A stretch of 37,513 nt of DNA from Bacillota bacterium (GCA_029003235.1 JAQYBZ010000066.1:1-37513); one strand, 5' to 3'; positions 1-9,378 are shown, counted from the stretch's first letter. The notes: a model not told the origin generated them from the letters alone. Made by a program: numbers and translations.

Positions 1-33
1 TTACCGGCTCTGCTTTTTCTGCGGCAAAAATCC

Positions 34-62
34 TTGCCAAACCCGGCGCTTTGGGCTATACT
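34..62 (+). promoter_or_regulatory. Putative sigma-A promoter upstream of HD-domain gene (TTGCCA-17-TATACT)
   Basis: TTGCCA at 34-39, 17-bp spacer, TATACT at 57-62. Confidence 0.5.
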
Positions 63-189
63 GGAAATGTATTTGCAAACTGTGGGCGGTGGCCTCCTGT
101 CGGCGGTGCGCCGCCCAAGAGCGCCCGGCCGCTTTCAACGCCAAAAGACTGTCGTCCGGCCACGGACGAAGCACAAAGGAGAACAGAAT

Positions 190-771
190 ATGGATGCCAA
201 GGAACGCTTTATCGCCGTCTACCGCCAGTACATCACCCGCCCCGGCGCGGACAAGCTGCTGGAATACCTGAATACCTCTGACTTTTTTGTTGCGCCCGCC
301 AGCGCCCGGTATCATTCCAGCTATGCCGGCGGCCTGTGCCAGCACAGCCTCAACGTCTACGACTGCCTGAAGGCGTACATGGAGCGGGAGCGGGTACAGA
401 AGGACTATGGCCTGACCGGCGAGGAATACACCGATGAGTCCATTGCCATTGTGGGGCTTTTGCACGACCTGTGCAAGATCGGCTGCTACCGGGCGGGCTT
501 CCGCAACGTCAAGGACGCCAACGGTGTCTGGCAGAAGGTGCCCACCTTTAATTTTGAAGACAGCCTGCCCTACGGCCACGGGGAAAAGTCCGTGTTTATC
601 ATCTCCCGTTTTATGCGCCTGACGGTGCATGAATCCTTTGCCATCCGCTACCATATGGGCTTTTCCGGCGACGAGGACAACCGGACGGTGGGACAGGCGC
701 TGGCCATGTTCCCGCTGGCCTTTGCCGTTTCCGTGGCGGATTCCGAGGCCACCTATTTTCTGGAAAAATAA
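190..771 (+). CDS. HD-domain hydrolase family protein
   Basis: In-frame ATG at 190 after AAAGGAGAAC RBS; HSLNVYDC...GLLHDLCKIG HD-type motif. Confidence 0.8.
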   Translation: MDAKERFIAVYRQYITRPGADKLLEYLNTSDFFVAPASARYHSSYAGGLCQHSLNVYDCLKAYMERERVQKDYGLTGEEYTDESIAIVGLLHDLCKIGCYRAGFRNVKDANGVWQKVPTFNFEDSLPYGHGEKSVFIISRFMRLTVHESFAIRYHMGFSGDEDNRTVGQALAMFPLAFAVSVADSEATYFLEK

Positions 772-905
772 CTTGCGTTTTTCGCGGATTTTGCATATAG
801 TAATAAGAGTGTCAAGTTGAGTTTGCCCCGAGGTCAGGGGCGGAAAATGGGCTTTTTCCGGCATCGCGCCGGGCAAGACCGGCCCACCAAAAGGAGGCGC
901 CCGCA

Positions 906-2855
906 ATGTGTGAGCACGAAAGAGAAAAGTTTTATATTACCACACCCATTTATTACCCCTCCGACTACCTGCATATCGGCCATGCCTATTGCACGGTGGC
1001 GGCGGACGTGATGGCGCGGTATAAAAGGATGCAGGGCTATGACGTCATGTTCCTGACCGGCACCGACGAGCACGGCCAGAAGATCGAAGCCCGCGCCAGA
1101 GACGCAGGCTGCACCCCCCAGGAATTTGTAGACCGGATTGTGGAGGGACCCAAGGGCGTCAAGGATCTGTGGAAGCTCATGAATGTGTCCTACGACCGTT
1201 TCATCCGCACCACGGACGCCCACCATGTGCAGGCCGTCCAGAACATCTTCCGCAAAATGTACGAAAAGGGCGACATTTACAAGGGCGTCTACAAGGGTAT
1301 GTACTGTACGCCCTGTGAATCCTTCTGGACGGAGACGCAGTTGGTGGACGGAAAGTGCCCGGACTGCGGCCGGGAGGTCAAGCCCGCCGAGGAGGAGGCC
1401 TATTTCTTCCGCCTGTCCAAGTACGCCGACCGGATTCAGGCGCTACTGGAGACGCCGGGATTTTTGGAGCCTGCCTCCCGGGTCAAGGAGATGATCAACA
1501 ACTTCATCAAGCCCGGTCTGGAGGATCTGTGCGTGTCCAGAACCTCCATCAAATGGGGCATTCCTGTGGATTTTGACCCGGAGCATGTGGTCTATGTCTG
1601 GGTTGACGCCCTGTTTAACTACACCACGGCGCTGGGCTTTATGAACGGACAGTACGACGACTATGAAAAATACTGGCCTGCCGACGTCCATTTCGTGGGC
1701 AAGGAGATCGTCCGGTTCCATTCCATCATCTGGCCTGCTTTCCTCATGAGCATGGATATGCCCCTGCCCAAGAAGATCTATGGCCACGGCTGGCTGAATC
1801 TGAACGGGGACAAGATTTCCAAGTCCAAGGGCAATGTGGTAGACCCCTATCTGCTGGCGGAGCGCTACGGCGTGGACGCCCTGCGCTTCTTTATGCTGCG
1901 CACCTTCCCCTTTGGCTCTGACGGCAATTTCACCAACGAAGCTCTCATTGGCTGCATCAACACCGACCTTGCCAACGATTTGGGCAATCTGGTGTCCCGC
2001 ACTGTGGCCATGGTGCAGAAGTATTTCAATGGCCAGCTTCCGCTGGAGCAGCAGGAGGATCCGGAAAAGGATGACGAGCTGATTGCCATGGCCTGCCGGC
2101 TCAACCACAGCTATGTGGAGCAGATGGAGAAATACGCGTTCCAGAATGCACTGGCAGAGGTCTTTAAGGTGATCTCCCGTGCCAATAAGTATATCGACGA
2201 AAACGAGCCGTGGAAGCTGGCCAAGGACGAGGCAAACCGCCCCCGGCTGGCGCGGGTCATGTACAACCTGCTGGAGACCATTCGTATCTGCGGCGGCTTC
2301 CTGCAGCCCTTTATGCCCGACACCAGCGCCGCCATTATGGAGCGCATCGGCGCACAGGATCATAGCTGGCAGTCGCTGGCCTTCTTCGGCACGCTGCCCC
2401 GTGACGCCAGGGTGCAGGGCGGTGCGCCCCTGTTCCCCCGGATTGACGCAGCCAAAGAGCTGGAAGCGCTGGCCAAGCTGAGCCAGGCCGACCAGCAGCC
2501 GGAACAGCCGCCCCTGCCGGAACCGCTCTCGCCCATTGCCTTTGACGACTTCTCCAAGGTGGAGATGACCGTGGTCAAGGTGCTTTCCTGTGAGGCTGTG
2601 AAAAAATCGGAAAAACTCCTGCGTTTCGAGCTGGACGACGGCAGCGGGACGCCGCGGCAGATTCTGTCCGGCATTGCCAAATATTACAAGCCGGAGCAGC
2701 TCGTGGGCAAGACGCTGGTGGCTGTGACCAACCTCAAGCCCCGGAAGATGATGGGCTACGAAAGCTGCGGGATGCTTTTGTCCGCCGAACGGGGAGAAGC
2801 GCTCCATCTGATCATGGTGGACGACCGGATTCCCGCCGGCAGCCGTCTGGTTTAG
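906..2855 (+). CDS. metG: Methionyl-tRNA synthetase with C-terminal EMAP/tRNA-binding domain
   Basis: YYPSDYLHIGHAY, CTPCE...CPDC zinc motif, KISKSKGN signature, C-terminal tRNA-binding domain. Confidence 0.97.
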   Translation: MCEHEREKFYITTPIYYPSDYLHIGHAYCTVAADVMARYKRMQGYDVMFLTGTDEHGQKIEARARDAGCTPQEFVDRIVEGPKGVKDLWKLMNVSYDRFIRTTDAHHVQAVQNIFRKMYEKGDIYKGVYKGMYCTPCESFWTETQLVDGKCPDCGREVKPAEEEAYFFRLSKYADRIQALLETPGFLEPASRVKEMINNFIKPGLEDLCVSRTSIKWGIPVDFDPEHVVYVWVDALFNYTTALGFMNGQYDDYEKYWPADVHFVGKEIVRFHSIIWPAFLMSMDMPLPKKIYGHGWLNLNGDKISKSKGNVVDPYLLAERYGVDALRFFMLRTFPFGSDGNFTNEALIGCINTDLANDLGNLVSRTVAMVQKYFNGQLPLEQQEDPEKDDELIAMACRLNHSYVEQMEKYAFQNALAEVFKVISRANKYIDENEPWKLAKDEANRPRLARVMYNLLETIRICGGFLQPFMPDTSAAIMERIGAQDHSWQSLAFFGTLPRDARVQGGAPLFPRIDAAKELEALAKLSQADQQPEQPPLPEPLSPIAFDDFSKVEMTVVKVLSCEAVKKSEKLLRFELDDGSGTPRQILSGIAKYYKPEQLVGKTLVAVTNLKPRKMMGYESCGMLLSAERGEALHLIMVDDRIPAGSRLV

Positions 2856-2929
2856 AGAATCCTGAAAAAGTACGGTTCTATAATAATTGTTGGGGCCAGG
2901 CGATGAGCCCAATGTCATTAAGTTAAGGA

Positions 2930-2966
2930 AACTGGACATCACAAAAAAGTGGTGTCCAGTTTTTTG
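2930..2966 (+). terminator. Rho-independent terminator downstream of metG
   Basis: AACTGGACATCAC-AAAAAA-GTGGTGTCCAGTT (12/13 paired) followed by T run. Confidence 0.75.
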
Positions 2967-3009
2967 TATTTTTTTGAAAATAGGACTTGACGAATAGCGG
3001 AAAATGTGC

Positions 3010-3043
3010 GGCCTTTTTGCTAACTTCGGTTAGCAAAAAGGCC
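3010..3043. repeat. Perfect 15-bp inverted repeat with TTCG tetraloop
   Basis: GGCCTTTTTGCTAAC-TTCG-GTTAGCAAAAAGGCC; terminator-like or part of a structured RNA. Confidence 0.8.
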
Positions 3044-3469
3044 TTTGTAATTAGAAGTGTTTCCGCACCGATAATTACAAGGAGGTTTTCCTGAGTCAAA
3101 AGAAATGAATGCTGTCAAAAGAAAACTGGATGATGCTATTACACAGCTATCCTCTTCTGGCATACATAAAAATCGTGCCGGAGCTTTCACCCCGACATGA
3201 CTTGCGCCCGACACGACTTGCGATTATTTCTTTTTTATCTCTACTCCAACGATTGACATAGAGCCTTTTTATCATCACCATCCCGGGGAGACGAAACAGC
3301 CGTTCTCTCCGAGGCGTTTTTTGTTTTCACTCCGGGCGTCCCTGCCTGGGTCAGGGGCGTTTTCTTTGGCGCCGCCGGAATAATTTGGGGCAAAGCGCAC
3401 AAAACTATACCGAGCCGGAATGTCCGGCAGTCTGCCGGGGCAGACATTCTTTTCGGCTGGGGGCTTTCT

Positions 3470-4069
3470 ATGGACGGACAGCGTCTTATACACGATCTGG
3501 AGCGGGTTTTGTTCACCCAGGAGCAGATCGCCCATCGGGTGACCCAGCTTGCCCGGATCCTCACCCGGCGCTTTGGGACGCTGCGGCCGGTTCTGGTCTG
3601 CGTTTTGAAAGGCGCGTGCTTTTTCTATGTGGATCTGTGCCGCAGCATGGACTGCGCCATAGACATGGACTTCATCTCCGTCTCCAGCTACGGTCTCAGC
3701 GCCCGCTCCACGGGCGTGGTACGGCTCAACCGGGATCTGGATCAGCCAATTACCGGCCGCCACGTCATTCTTGTGGAGGACATCATCGATTCCGGGCGTA
3801 CGCTGGAGTATCTCAAAGCCCTGTTCGCCGCCCGAAAGCCGGCCTCCGTTACGACCGTGGCACTGCTGGAAAAGCAGGGCTGCCACAGCGCCCGATCCGC
3901 TGCCGATCTGTACGGCTTTCCCATTGGCGGCGAATTTGTGGTGGGCTACGGACTGGACTACGCCAATCAATACCGCAATCTGCCCTATCTTGCCGTTCTC
4001 AAGCCGGAGCGTTACACCTCCGGCGCGGCTGACTCTACACAGGAAAGGAATCCACAACATGAAACATGA
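3470..4069 (+). CDS. hpt: Hypoxanthine phosphoribosyltransferase
   Basis: PRPP-binding motif VILVEDIIDSGRTL; ~200 aa type I PRTase. Confidence 0.88.
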   Translation: MDGQRLIHDLERVLFTQEQIAHRVTQLARILTRRFGTLRPVLVCVLKGACFFYVDLCRSMDCAIDMDFISVSSYGLSARSTGVVRLNRDLDQPITGRHVILVEDIIDSGRTLEYLKALFAARKPASVTTVALLEKQGCHSARSAADLYGFPIGGEFVVGYGLDYANQYRNLPYLAVLKPERYTSGAADSTQERNPQHET

Positions 4070-5258
4070 GCAAAGAAGAACCGGAACCGTCTGCCGGGGC
4101 ATCCGCTGCCCCATTATCCGGCAGGGAGACGATCTGGCGGCCATTGTTACCGACAGCGTCCTTCAGGCCGGGCAAAGCGAGGGCTTTTCCCTGCGCGACC
4201 GGGATGTGGTGGCCATCACCGAGTCCATTGTCGCCCGCGCACAGGGCAATTACGCCTCCGTGGACGACATTGCAGCCGACGTGACCGCCAAGCTGGGCGG
4301 CGGAACCATCGGTCTGGTGTTTCCCATTTTATCCCGCAACCGCTTTGCCCTGTGTCTGCAGGGCATCGCCAAGGCCGCCGAAAAGATTGTGTTACAGCTC
4401 AGCTATCCCGCCGACGAGGTAGGAAACCGTCTGATTTCTCAGGACGCGCTGGAGCAGTCCGGGGTCAACCCCTATTCCGACGTGCTTACCCTCAGCCAAT
4501 ACCGGCAGCTTTTCGGCGCGCCCCTGCATGAATTTACCGGCGTGGACTATGTGCAGTATTACGCCGACCTGATTCAGGACGCCGGCGCAGAGGCGGAGAT
4601 CGTGTTTTCCAATCAGGCGGATACCATTGTGCAATACGCCGACCGGGTCATCTGCTGCGACATCCACACCCGCGCCAGAACCAAACAGCGGCTGAAAGCC
4701 GCCGGGGCTTCCGTCGTGCTGGGGCTGGACGAGCTGCTCACCGCGCCTGTCAACGGCAGCGGCTGCAACGAACGCTACGGCCTGCTCGGCTCCAACCGCG
4801 CCAGCGAGACCACCGTAAAGCTCTTCCCCCACGACGCCCAGCCCCTGCTGCTGGAGATACAACGGCGGCTTCTGGATGCCACGGGAGCAAAGGTGGAGGT
4901 CATGATCTACGGCGACGGCGCCTTCCGTGATCCGCAGGGTCAGATCTGGGAGCTGGCCGATCCGGTGGTATCCCCCAACTATACGGACGGCCTGAAAGGC
5001 ACGCCCAACGAACTGAAGCTCAAATATCTTGCGGACAACGACTTCCGCGCCCTGTCCGGCGAGGCGCTGGAGCAGGCCGTGGCCGACAGCATCCGCGCCA
5101 AGAAGGCGTCTGCCGCAGGCACCATGGCCGCTCAGGGCACCACGCCCCGGCAGATCACCGATCTGCTTGGCTCCCTGTGCGATCTGACCAGCGGCTCCGG
5201 CGACAAGGGCACCCCCGTGGTTCTGGTGCAGGGATATTTTGACAGCTACGTTTCCTGA
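4059..5258 (+). CDS. Coenzyme F420-0:L-glutamate ligase-like (CofE/F420_ligase family) protein
   Basis: MKHEQRRTGTV... start at 4059 overlapping the hpt stop by 11 bp; DVVAITESIVARAQG and later motifs typical of the F420_ligase family. Confidence 0.75.
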   Translation: MKHEQRRTGTVCRGIRCPIIRQGDDLAAIVTDSVLQAGQSEGFSLRDRDVVAITESIVARAQGNYASVDDIAADVTAKLGGGTIGLVFPILSRNRFALCLQGIAKAAEKIVLQLSYPADEVGNRLISQDALEQSGVNPYSDVLTLSQYRQLFGAPLHEFTGVDYVQYYADLIQDAGAEAEIVFSNQADTIVQYADRVICCDIHTRARTKQRLKAAGASVVLGLDELLTAPVNGSGCNERYGLLGSNRASETTVKLFPHDAQPLLLEIQRRLLDATGAKVEVMIYGDGAFRDPQGQIWELADPVVSPNYTDGLKGTPNELKLKYLADNDFRALSGEALEQAVADSIRAKKASAAGTMAAQGTTPRQITDLLGSLCDLTSGSGDKGTPVVLVQGYFDSYVS

Positions 5259-6427
5259 AGCGGATGGTCGCTGAGCCAGCGGCTGGCGCAGTGGGCAAAG
5301 GCGGCCGCGCCGAAGGGCAGCACTTCCTCATTGAACACTACCGTGGGGCTGTGGCTCTGCCCCGGCGCCCGATCCGGAAAGCCTGCGGCAAGGAACAGAT
5401 AGGCGCCGGGCACCCGGTCGGTGACTTCCGCGAAATCGTCGGAGCCGCTGGACTCGATGCCCGGCAGCGCCATACGGTTGGGGGCGGGAATCTGCTCCAT
5501 ATAACCCAGAATCTCACGGATAAACACAGGGTCGCAGATCAGCGGCGGCACCTGGGAGAGCATCTCCACCCGTGCCTGGCCGCGGAAGGTCTGCGCCGTC
5601 TGTTGGGCAATCTCTTTCATGCGGGACGTCAGAAGCGTCCTGCCTTTTTTGGAATTGGTGCGGATGCTGCCCTCCAGCACGGCGGTATCGGGAATGATGT
5701 TAAAGGCCGTACCCGCCGCAAAGCGCCCCACGGTCAGGGTCGCGCGGTCTGCGGGGTCGCTTTCTCCGGCAATCAGCTCCTGCAGCGCCGTGTGGATATG
5801 CACGGCGATGTTGATGGGGTCAACGGACATATGGGGGTATGCGCCGTGGGCGCCTTTGCCCTCCACCGTAATGCGGAAGCCGTCACAGGAATTCATCATG
5901 GTGCCCCGGTCGTTATAGAAATAGCCCCCCGGCGTTCCGCCGGGCCCCACATGGAAGGACAAGGCCGCGTCCACCCTGGGGTTTTCCAGAATCCCCGCAG
6001 CGATCATATCCTTTCCGCCCTCAAAGGTCTCCTCCGCGGGCTGGAACATGAGCTTGACCGTTCCTTTCAGTTCCTGTTCCTGCTCTTTTAGCATCCGGGC
6101 AGCCGTCAGCAGCATGGCGGCATGAAAGTCATGGCCGCAGGTGTGGGCTTCCGTCCCCGTGGGACAGGCAAAGGGCAGGCCGCTTTGCTCCGCCATGGGC
6201 AGGGCGTCCATATCCGCCCGCAGAAGCAGCACTCTACCGCCGCTGCCGATGGTGGCGGTAATGCCATGACCGCACCTCCGGGGCGTAATGCCGTACTGCC
6301 GCAGTTTTTCATCGATATATTGGAGCGCCTTGGGCAGATTCAGTCCCACTTCCGCGTGGGCATGGAAGTATCTGCGGTTGTCTACCGTGTCCTGATTCAG
6401 TTCCTGCGCCCGTTTCCAAAAATCCAT
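5246..6427 (-). CDS. M20-family amidohydrolase/peptidase
   Basis: LRADMDALP, HTCGHDFHAAMLL, PAEE, SGSDDFAEV motifs; start MDFWKRAQ at 6427 with GGAGG RBS. Confidence 0.9.
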   Translation of the reverse strand: MDFWKRAQELNQDTVDNRRYFHAHAEVGLNLPKALQYIDEKLRQYGITPRRCGHGITATIGSGGRVLLLRADMDALPMAEQSGLPFACPTGTEAHTCGHDFHAAMLLTAARMLKEQEQELKGTVKLMFQPAEETFEGGKDMIAAGILENPRVDAALSFHVGPGGTPGGYFYNDRGTMMNSCDGFRITVEGKGAHGAYPHMSVDPINIAVHIHTALQELIAGESDPADRATLTVGRFAAGTAFNIIPDTAVLEGSIRTNSKKGRTLLTSRMKEIAQQTAQTFRGQARVEMLSQVPPLICDPVFIREILGYMEQIPAPNRMALPGIESSGSDDFAEVTDRVPGAYLFLAAGFPDRAPGQSHSPTVVFNEEVLPFGAAAFAHCASRWLSDHPLQET

Positions 6428-6570
6428 GGAAATTCCTCCTGACGTTTCGTAAATTTCCGCGCAGCACACCTCCCGGAGCCCGCCTTCTGGCTCTGCTCTG
6501 CGCCGGTAAACCGTTTTTTTGAGTATATCGCACCGGCTTGCCCATTGCAAGCCGGTCAGACAAATATTTG

Positions 6571-6595
6571 CGCCCCCGGCCAAGCGCCGGAGGCG
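6571..6595 (-). terminator. Hairpin downstream of M23 peptidase gene
   Basis: CGCCCCCGGC-CAAGC-GCCGGAGGCG inverted repeat (9/10). Confidence 0.45.
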
Positions 6596-6601
6596 TACTT
6601 T

Positions 6602-7567
6602 TTACGTTTCCGCATCCAGATCCCGATAGGGATAGACCCGCTCCCATACGCCTGTATCGGCATTCTGCACCACCGTGCTTCTGTGGGATGACAGCAGCCG
6701 CACGATGGGGTAGGCATTGACCCAGATCTCCGAGTCACATTCCTTCTGGCTTTCGTCGAAGATGAGCTGCAGGCCAAAGTGCAGGTGCACGGTTTCAATA
6801 TTGTTGGTGTTTTCCCGGGTGGAGTAGCCGGTTCTGCCCATGAAGCCAATGACTTCTCCGGCGCTGACAAAGTCTCCCTCCTCCAGTCCCGGTGCGTAAG
6901 GCGTATCCTTGCGCAGATGGGCGTAGTAGTAATACCGTTTTTTGTCCAGCGAACGGATGCCCACGCGCCAGCCGCCGTACTGGTTCCAGCCCAGCGCCTC
7001 CACCGTCCCCGACTCCACGGCGATAATGGGCGTGCCAAGACTGCCCATGAGGTCGTTGCCCAGATGCCTGCGGCGGAAGCCGTAGCTTCGGCTCACGCCG
7101 AAGTCGTCGCAATGGCTGTACCAATAGCCCGCCGCAATGGGAGAAAAGGCCTTGATGCCGTAGGCCGCCTGCCAGCTCCCGTCGGGCTTCTGGATGGCAT
7201 AGTTTCCCACAAGACCGCCCAGTACCGCCCCATAGGCCTGCTGGTAATACTGAAAATATTGGTACTGCTCCCCCAGAAACTCCTTGGGCGACTGGTCTTT
7301 CGCCAGCTCCGCCGCAGCCTGCTGCACCGCCTTTACGGAAAATTTTCCGCTACCGCAGCGAGTGGCCGCCAAGGCCAGAATGTCAATCCAGGAAAGGGCT
7401 TTCTCCTCCCCCTGAGTGCGGATGTCGATGGCCAGCGCCGCCTCCATGGCCTCATAGCTCACATCAAAATCCACCCATTTAATATAGTCCTGCTGGGCAA
7501 AGCACTGCCCCGTACACAGGATCAGCAGCAAAATACAGCAAAACAGCCTTCTTTTCACCAAATCCAC
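6602..7567 (-). CDS. Secreted M23/LytM-family metallopeptidase
   Basis: N-terminal signal sequence; RRHLGNDLMG and HLHFG zinc-ligand motifs. Confidence 0.85.
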   Translation of the reverse strand: MDLVKRRLFCCILLLILCTGQCFAQQDYIKWVDFDVSYEAMEAALAIDIRTQGEEKALSWIDILALAATRCGSGKFSVKAVQQAAAELAKDQSPKEFLGEQYQYFQYYQQAYGAVLGGLVGNYAIQKPDGSWQAAYGIKAFSPIAAGYWYSHCDDFGVSRSYGFRRRHLGNDLMGSLGTPIIAVESGTVEALGWNQYGGWRVGIRSLDKKRYYYYAHLRKDTPYAPGLEEGDFVSAGEVIGFMGRTGYSTRENTNNIETVHLHFGLQLIFDESQKECDSEIWVNAYPIVRLLSSHRSTVVQNADTGVWERVYPYRDLDAET

Positions 7568-7610
7568 CTCCAGGGTAGTATGTGAAAAGAAAGCTGTTTT
7601 TATCAGTCCG

Positions 7611-8771
7611 TCACGGCGTCAGCACCAGATAGGCCAGATCGCCGTCCACAGGCTCATAGTGTTCCTCGGGGAAAAACAGCGCCCAGTTGTCGCCGGTCTT
7701 CCACTTTTCATTCCAGTCCTCCGGCCAATCCTCCGGCCACTGGTCGATCTGCAGTTCTTCCGGGAGCCGGATCAGTACCGACGCCAGATAGCCGCTCTGG
7801 GGATCCAGTTCCAGTACCCGCTGCCAGCCTATCTGCTCAAAGCCCTCTGTCGCTTCCTGTGCGGTCTGCCCTTGGGTGGTCTGCTCTTGGGTGGTCTGTT
7901 CCTGAGAGGTTTCTTCCTCATCCTGGGGCGAAAGGGCAAGCAGGAACCACTCCTGAATGGCCATGATGGTGTCATAGTCCGTTTCGTACACCAACGTGCC
8001 GTCGTCCTGCACCTCCGGCTCTAAATCCTGAAGCCGTTCTCCCAACGCAGGCTCCAGCAGCGCCATCTGCTCGGGGAACGCTTCGCTCAGTCCGTCCAGC
8101 AGCAGCACGGCGCAGGTGTTATCCCCCGACAGGTCGACGCAGAATCTGCGCTCCTGCTTGGTAATTTCCGTCTCCTCAGGCTTGCGCTTGCCGGTATCGG
8201 TGTTCTGCGCGCCCTGTAAAAGCGTCTCCTCCCCCTCTCCCGCATAGACGTAGTCCGGTGAATCTGCCGCCGATGTGGGCAAAAGCGCGTCTGCGCCCAC
8301 AGCCTGAAGCAGCTGCTCCGGCTGAGCGTTGTAACCGTCCAACGCCTCAGGCTGCGCCTGTTTGTCGTCCTCTATGACGGCGGCAGTGGTAGCCGCCTGG
8401 GACGCGGGCTGGGCGCCGGCGTCGGCGGTGTTGGCCTTCAGCCCCGGCACCTGCACCTTTCCGGTGCCTACCATCAGCACAAGGATTGCCGCCACAATGC
8501 CCACGGCCGTCCCCGGCCCAATGAACCATTTGCGTTTTTTCTTCTGGGGCTGCTTTTGGGTCTGGATGCGGTACATTACGCCCTCTTTCAGCCCCTCCGG
8601 TGCTTCCACATTCAGTTTTGCGACCTGCCGGTCAACTCCCTCGTACGCCTCCAACAATTCCTTGCAGGCAGGGCATATGGAGAGATGCGCCCGCAGTTTT
8701 TCTTCTTCCTCCGGCGTGTTCTCGCCGTCCATATGTCCGCTCAGCAGCGGCCATGCTTCTTCACAAGTCAT
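7611..8771 (-). CDS. Anti-sigma factor with zf-HC2-type N-terminus, TM helix and Gln/Thr-rich linker
   Basis: HLSICPACKELLEAY zinc-finger-like motif; TM segment (GTAVGIVAAILVLMVGTG); adjacent to sigma gene; start 8771. Confidence 0.8.
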   Translation of the reverse strand: MTCEEAWPLLSGHMDGENTPEEEEKLRAHLSICPACKELLEAYEGVDRQVAKLNVEAPEGLKEGVMYRIQTQKQPQKKKRKWFIGPGTAVGIVAAILVLMVGTGKVQVPGLKANTADAGAQPASQAATTAAVIEDDKQAQPEALDGYNAQPEQLLQAVGADALLPTSAADSPDYVYAGEGEETLLQGAQNTDTGKRKPEETEITKQERRFCVDLSGDNTCAVLLLDGLSEAFPEQMALLEPALGERLQDLEPEVQDDGTLVYETDYDTIMAIQEWFLLALSPQDEEETSQEQTTQEQTTQGQTAQEATEGFEQIGWQRVLELDPQSGYLASVLIRLPEELQIDQWPEDWPEDWNEKWKTGDNWALFFPEEHYEPVDGDLAYLVLTP

Positions 8772-9375
8772 TGCGCATCCTCCTTCCTGTCTTAGTTGAC
8801 GATTTATGTATCGATTTGTTCCCAATCTGTAACACTTTTTTTCTGAGCCGCTCTCTGGCTCTGAACAGGCGGGATTTCACGGTACCCTCCTTGACGCCCA
8901 GAATCTGGGCGATCTGGGTATAGCTCAGATCGTCAATGACCCGCATGGTGATGATCTGCCGGTATTCGGGCTCCAGCTCGTTAAGCGCCTGCTCCAGTAC
9001 CCGCTGCTCCTCCGCCGCCAGCACAACGGCCTCCGGCTCCGGATGGGGATCGGGCAGATCGTACTGCTTTTCCTCCCCGTCCTCTTCAAACACCAGCGGT
9101 ACGGTACGCCGTCTTTTCTGGCTGCGCAGAAAATCGATGCACAAATTGCTGGCCAGCCGGTACAGCCAGGTGGAAAAGGACGACTCGAACTGGAAGGTCT
9201 CCAATCCGCGCCACGCGCGCACAAAGGCCTCCTGTGTCATATCAAACGCATCGTCGGCGTTGCCCGTCATGCGCAGCGCCAGATTGTATATTTTATTCTG
9301 GTAGCGGACAACCAGTTCCTCAAAGGCCTGATCGTCCCCGTTCTTAACTTTTTCTATAATGTCCGTATCTGTCAT
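8761..9375 (-). CDS. ECF RNA polymerase sigma factor (SigW/RpoE-like)
   Basis: DAFDMTQEAFVRAWRGL, FSTWLYRLASNLCIDFLR, region 4 YTQIAQILGVKEGTVKSRLFRARERL. Confidence 0.93.
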   Translation of the reverse strand: MTDTDIIEKVKNGDDQAFEELVVRYQNKIYNLALRMTGNADDAFDMTQEAFVRAWRGLETFQFESSFSTWLYRLASNLCIDFLRSQKRRRTVPLVFEEDGEEKQYDLPDPHPEPEAVVLAAEEQRVLEQALNELEPEYRQIITMRVIDDLSYTQIAQILGVKEGTVKSRLFRARERLRKKVLQIGNKSIHKSSTKTGRRMRNDL

Positions 9376-9378
9376 TTT

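Noticed and set aside
1443-2942. 499-aa minus-strand ORF
   Set aside because: Antisense shadow of metG.
6532-6556. ACCGGCTTGC-CCATT-GCAAGCCGGT hairpin upstream of M20 gene
   Set aside because: Clear inverted repeat but ordinary for an intergenic terminator/attenuator; no further signal to support novelty.
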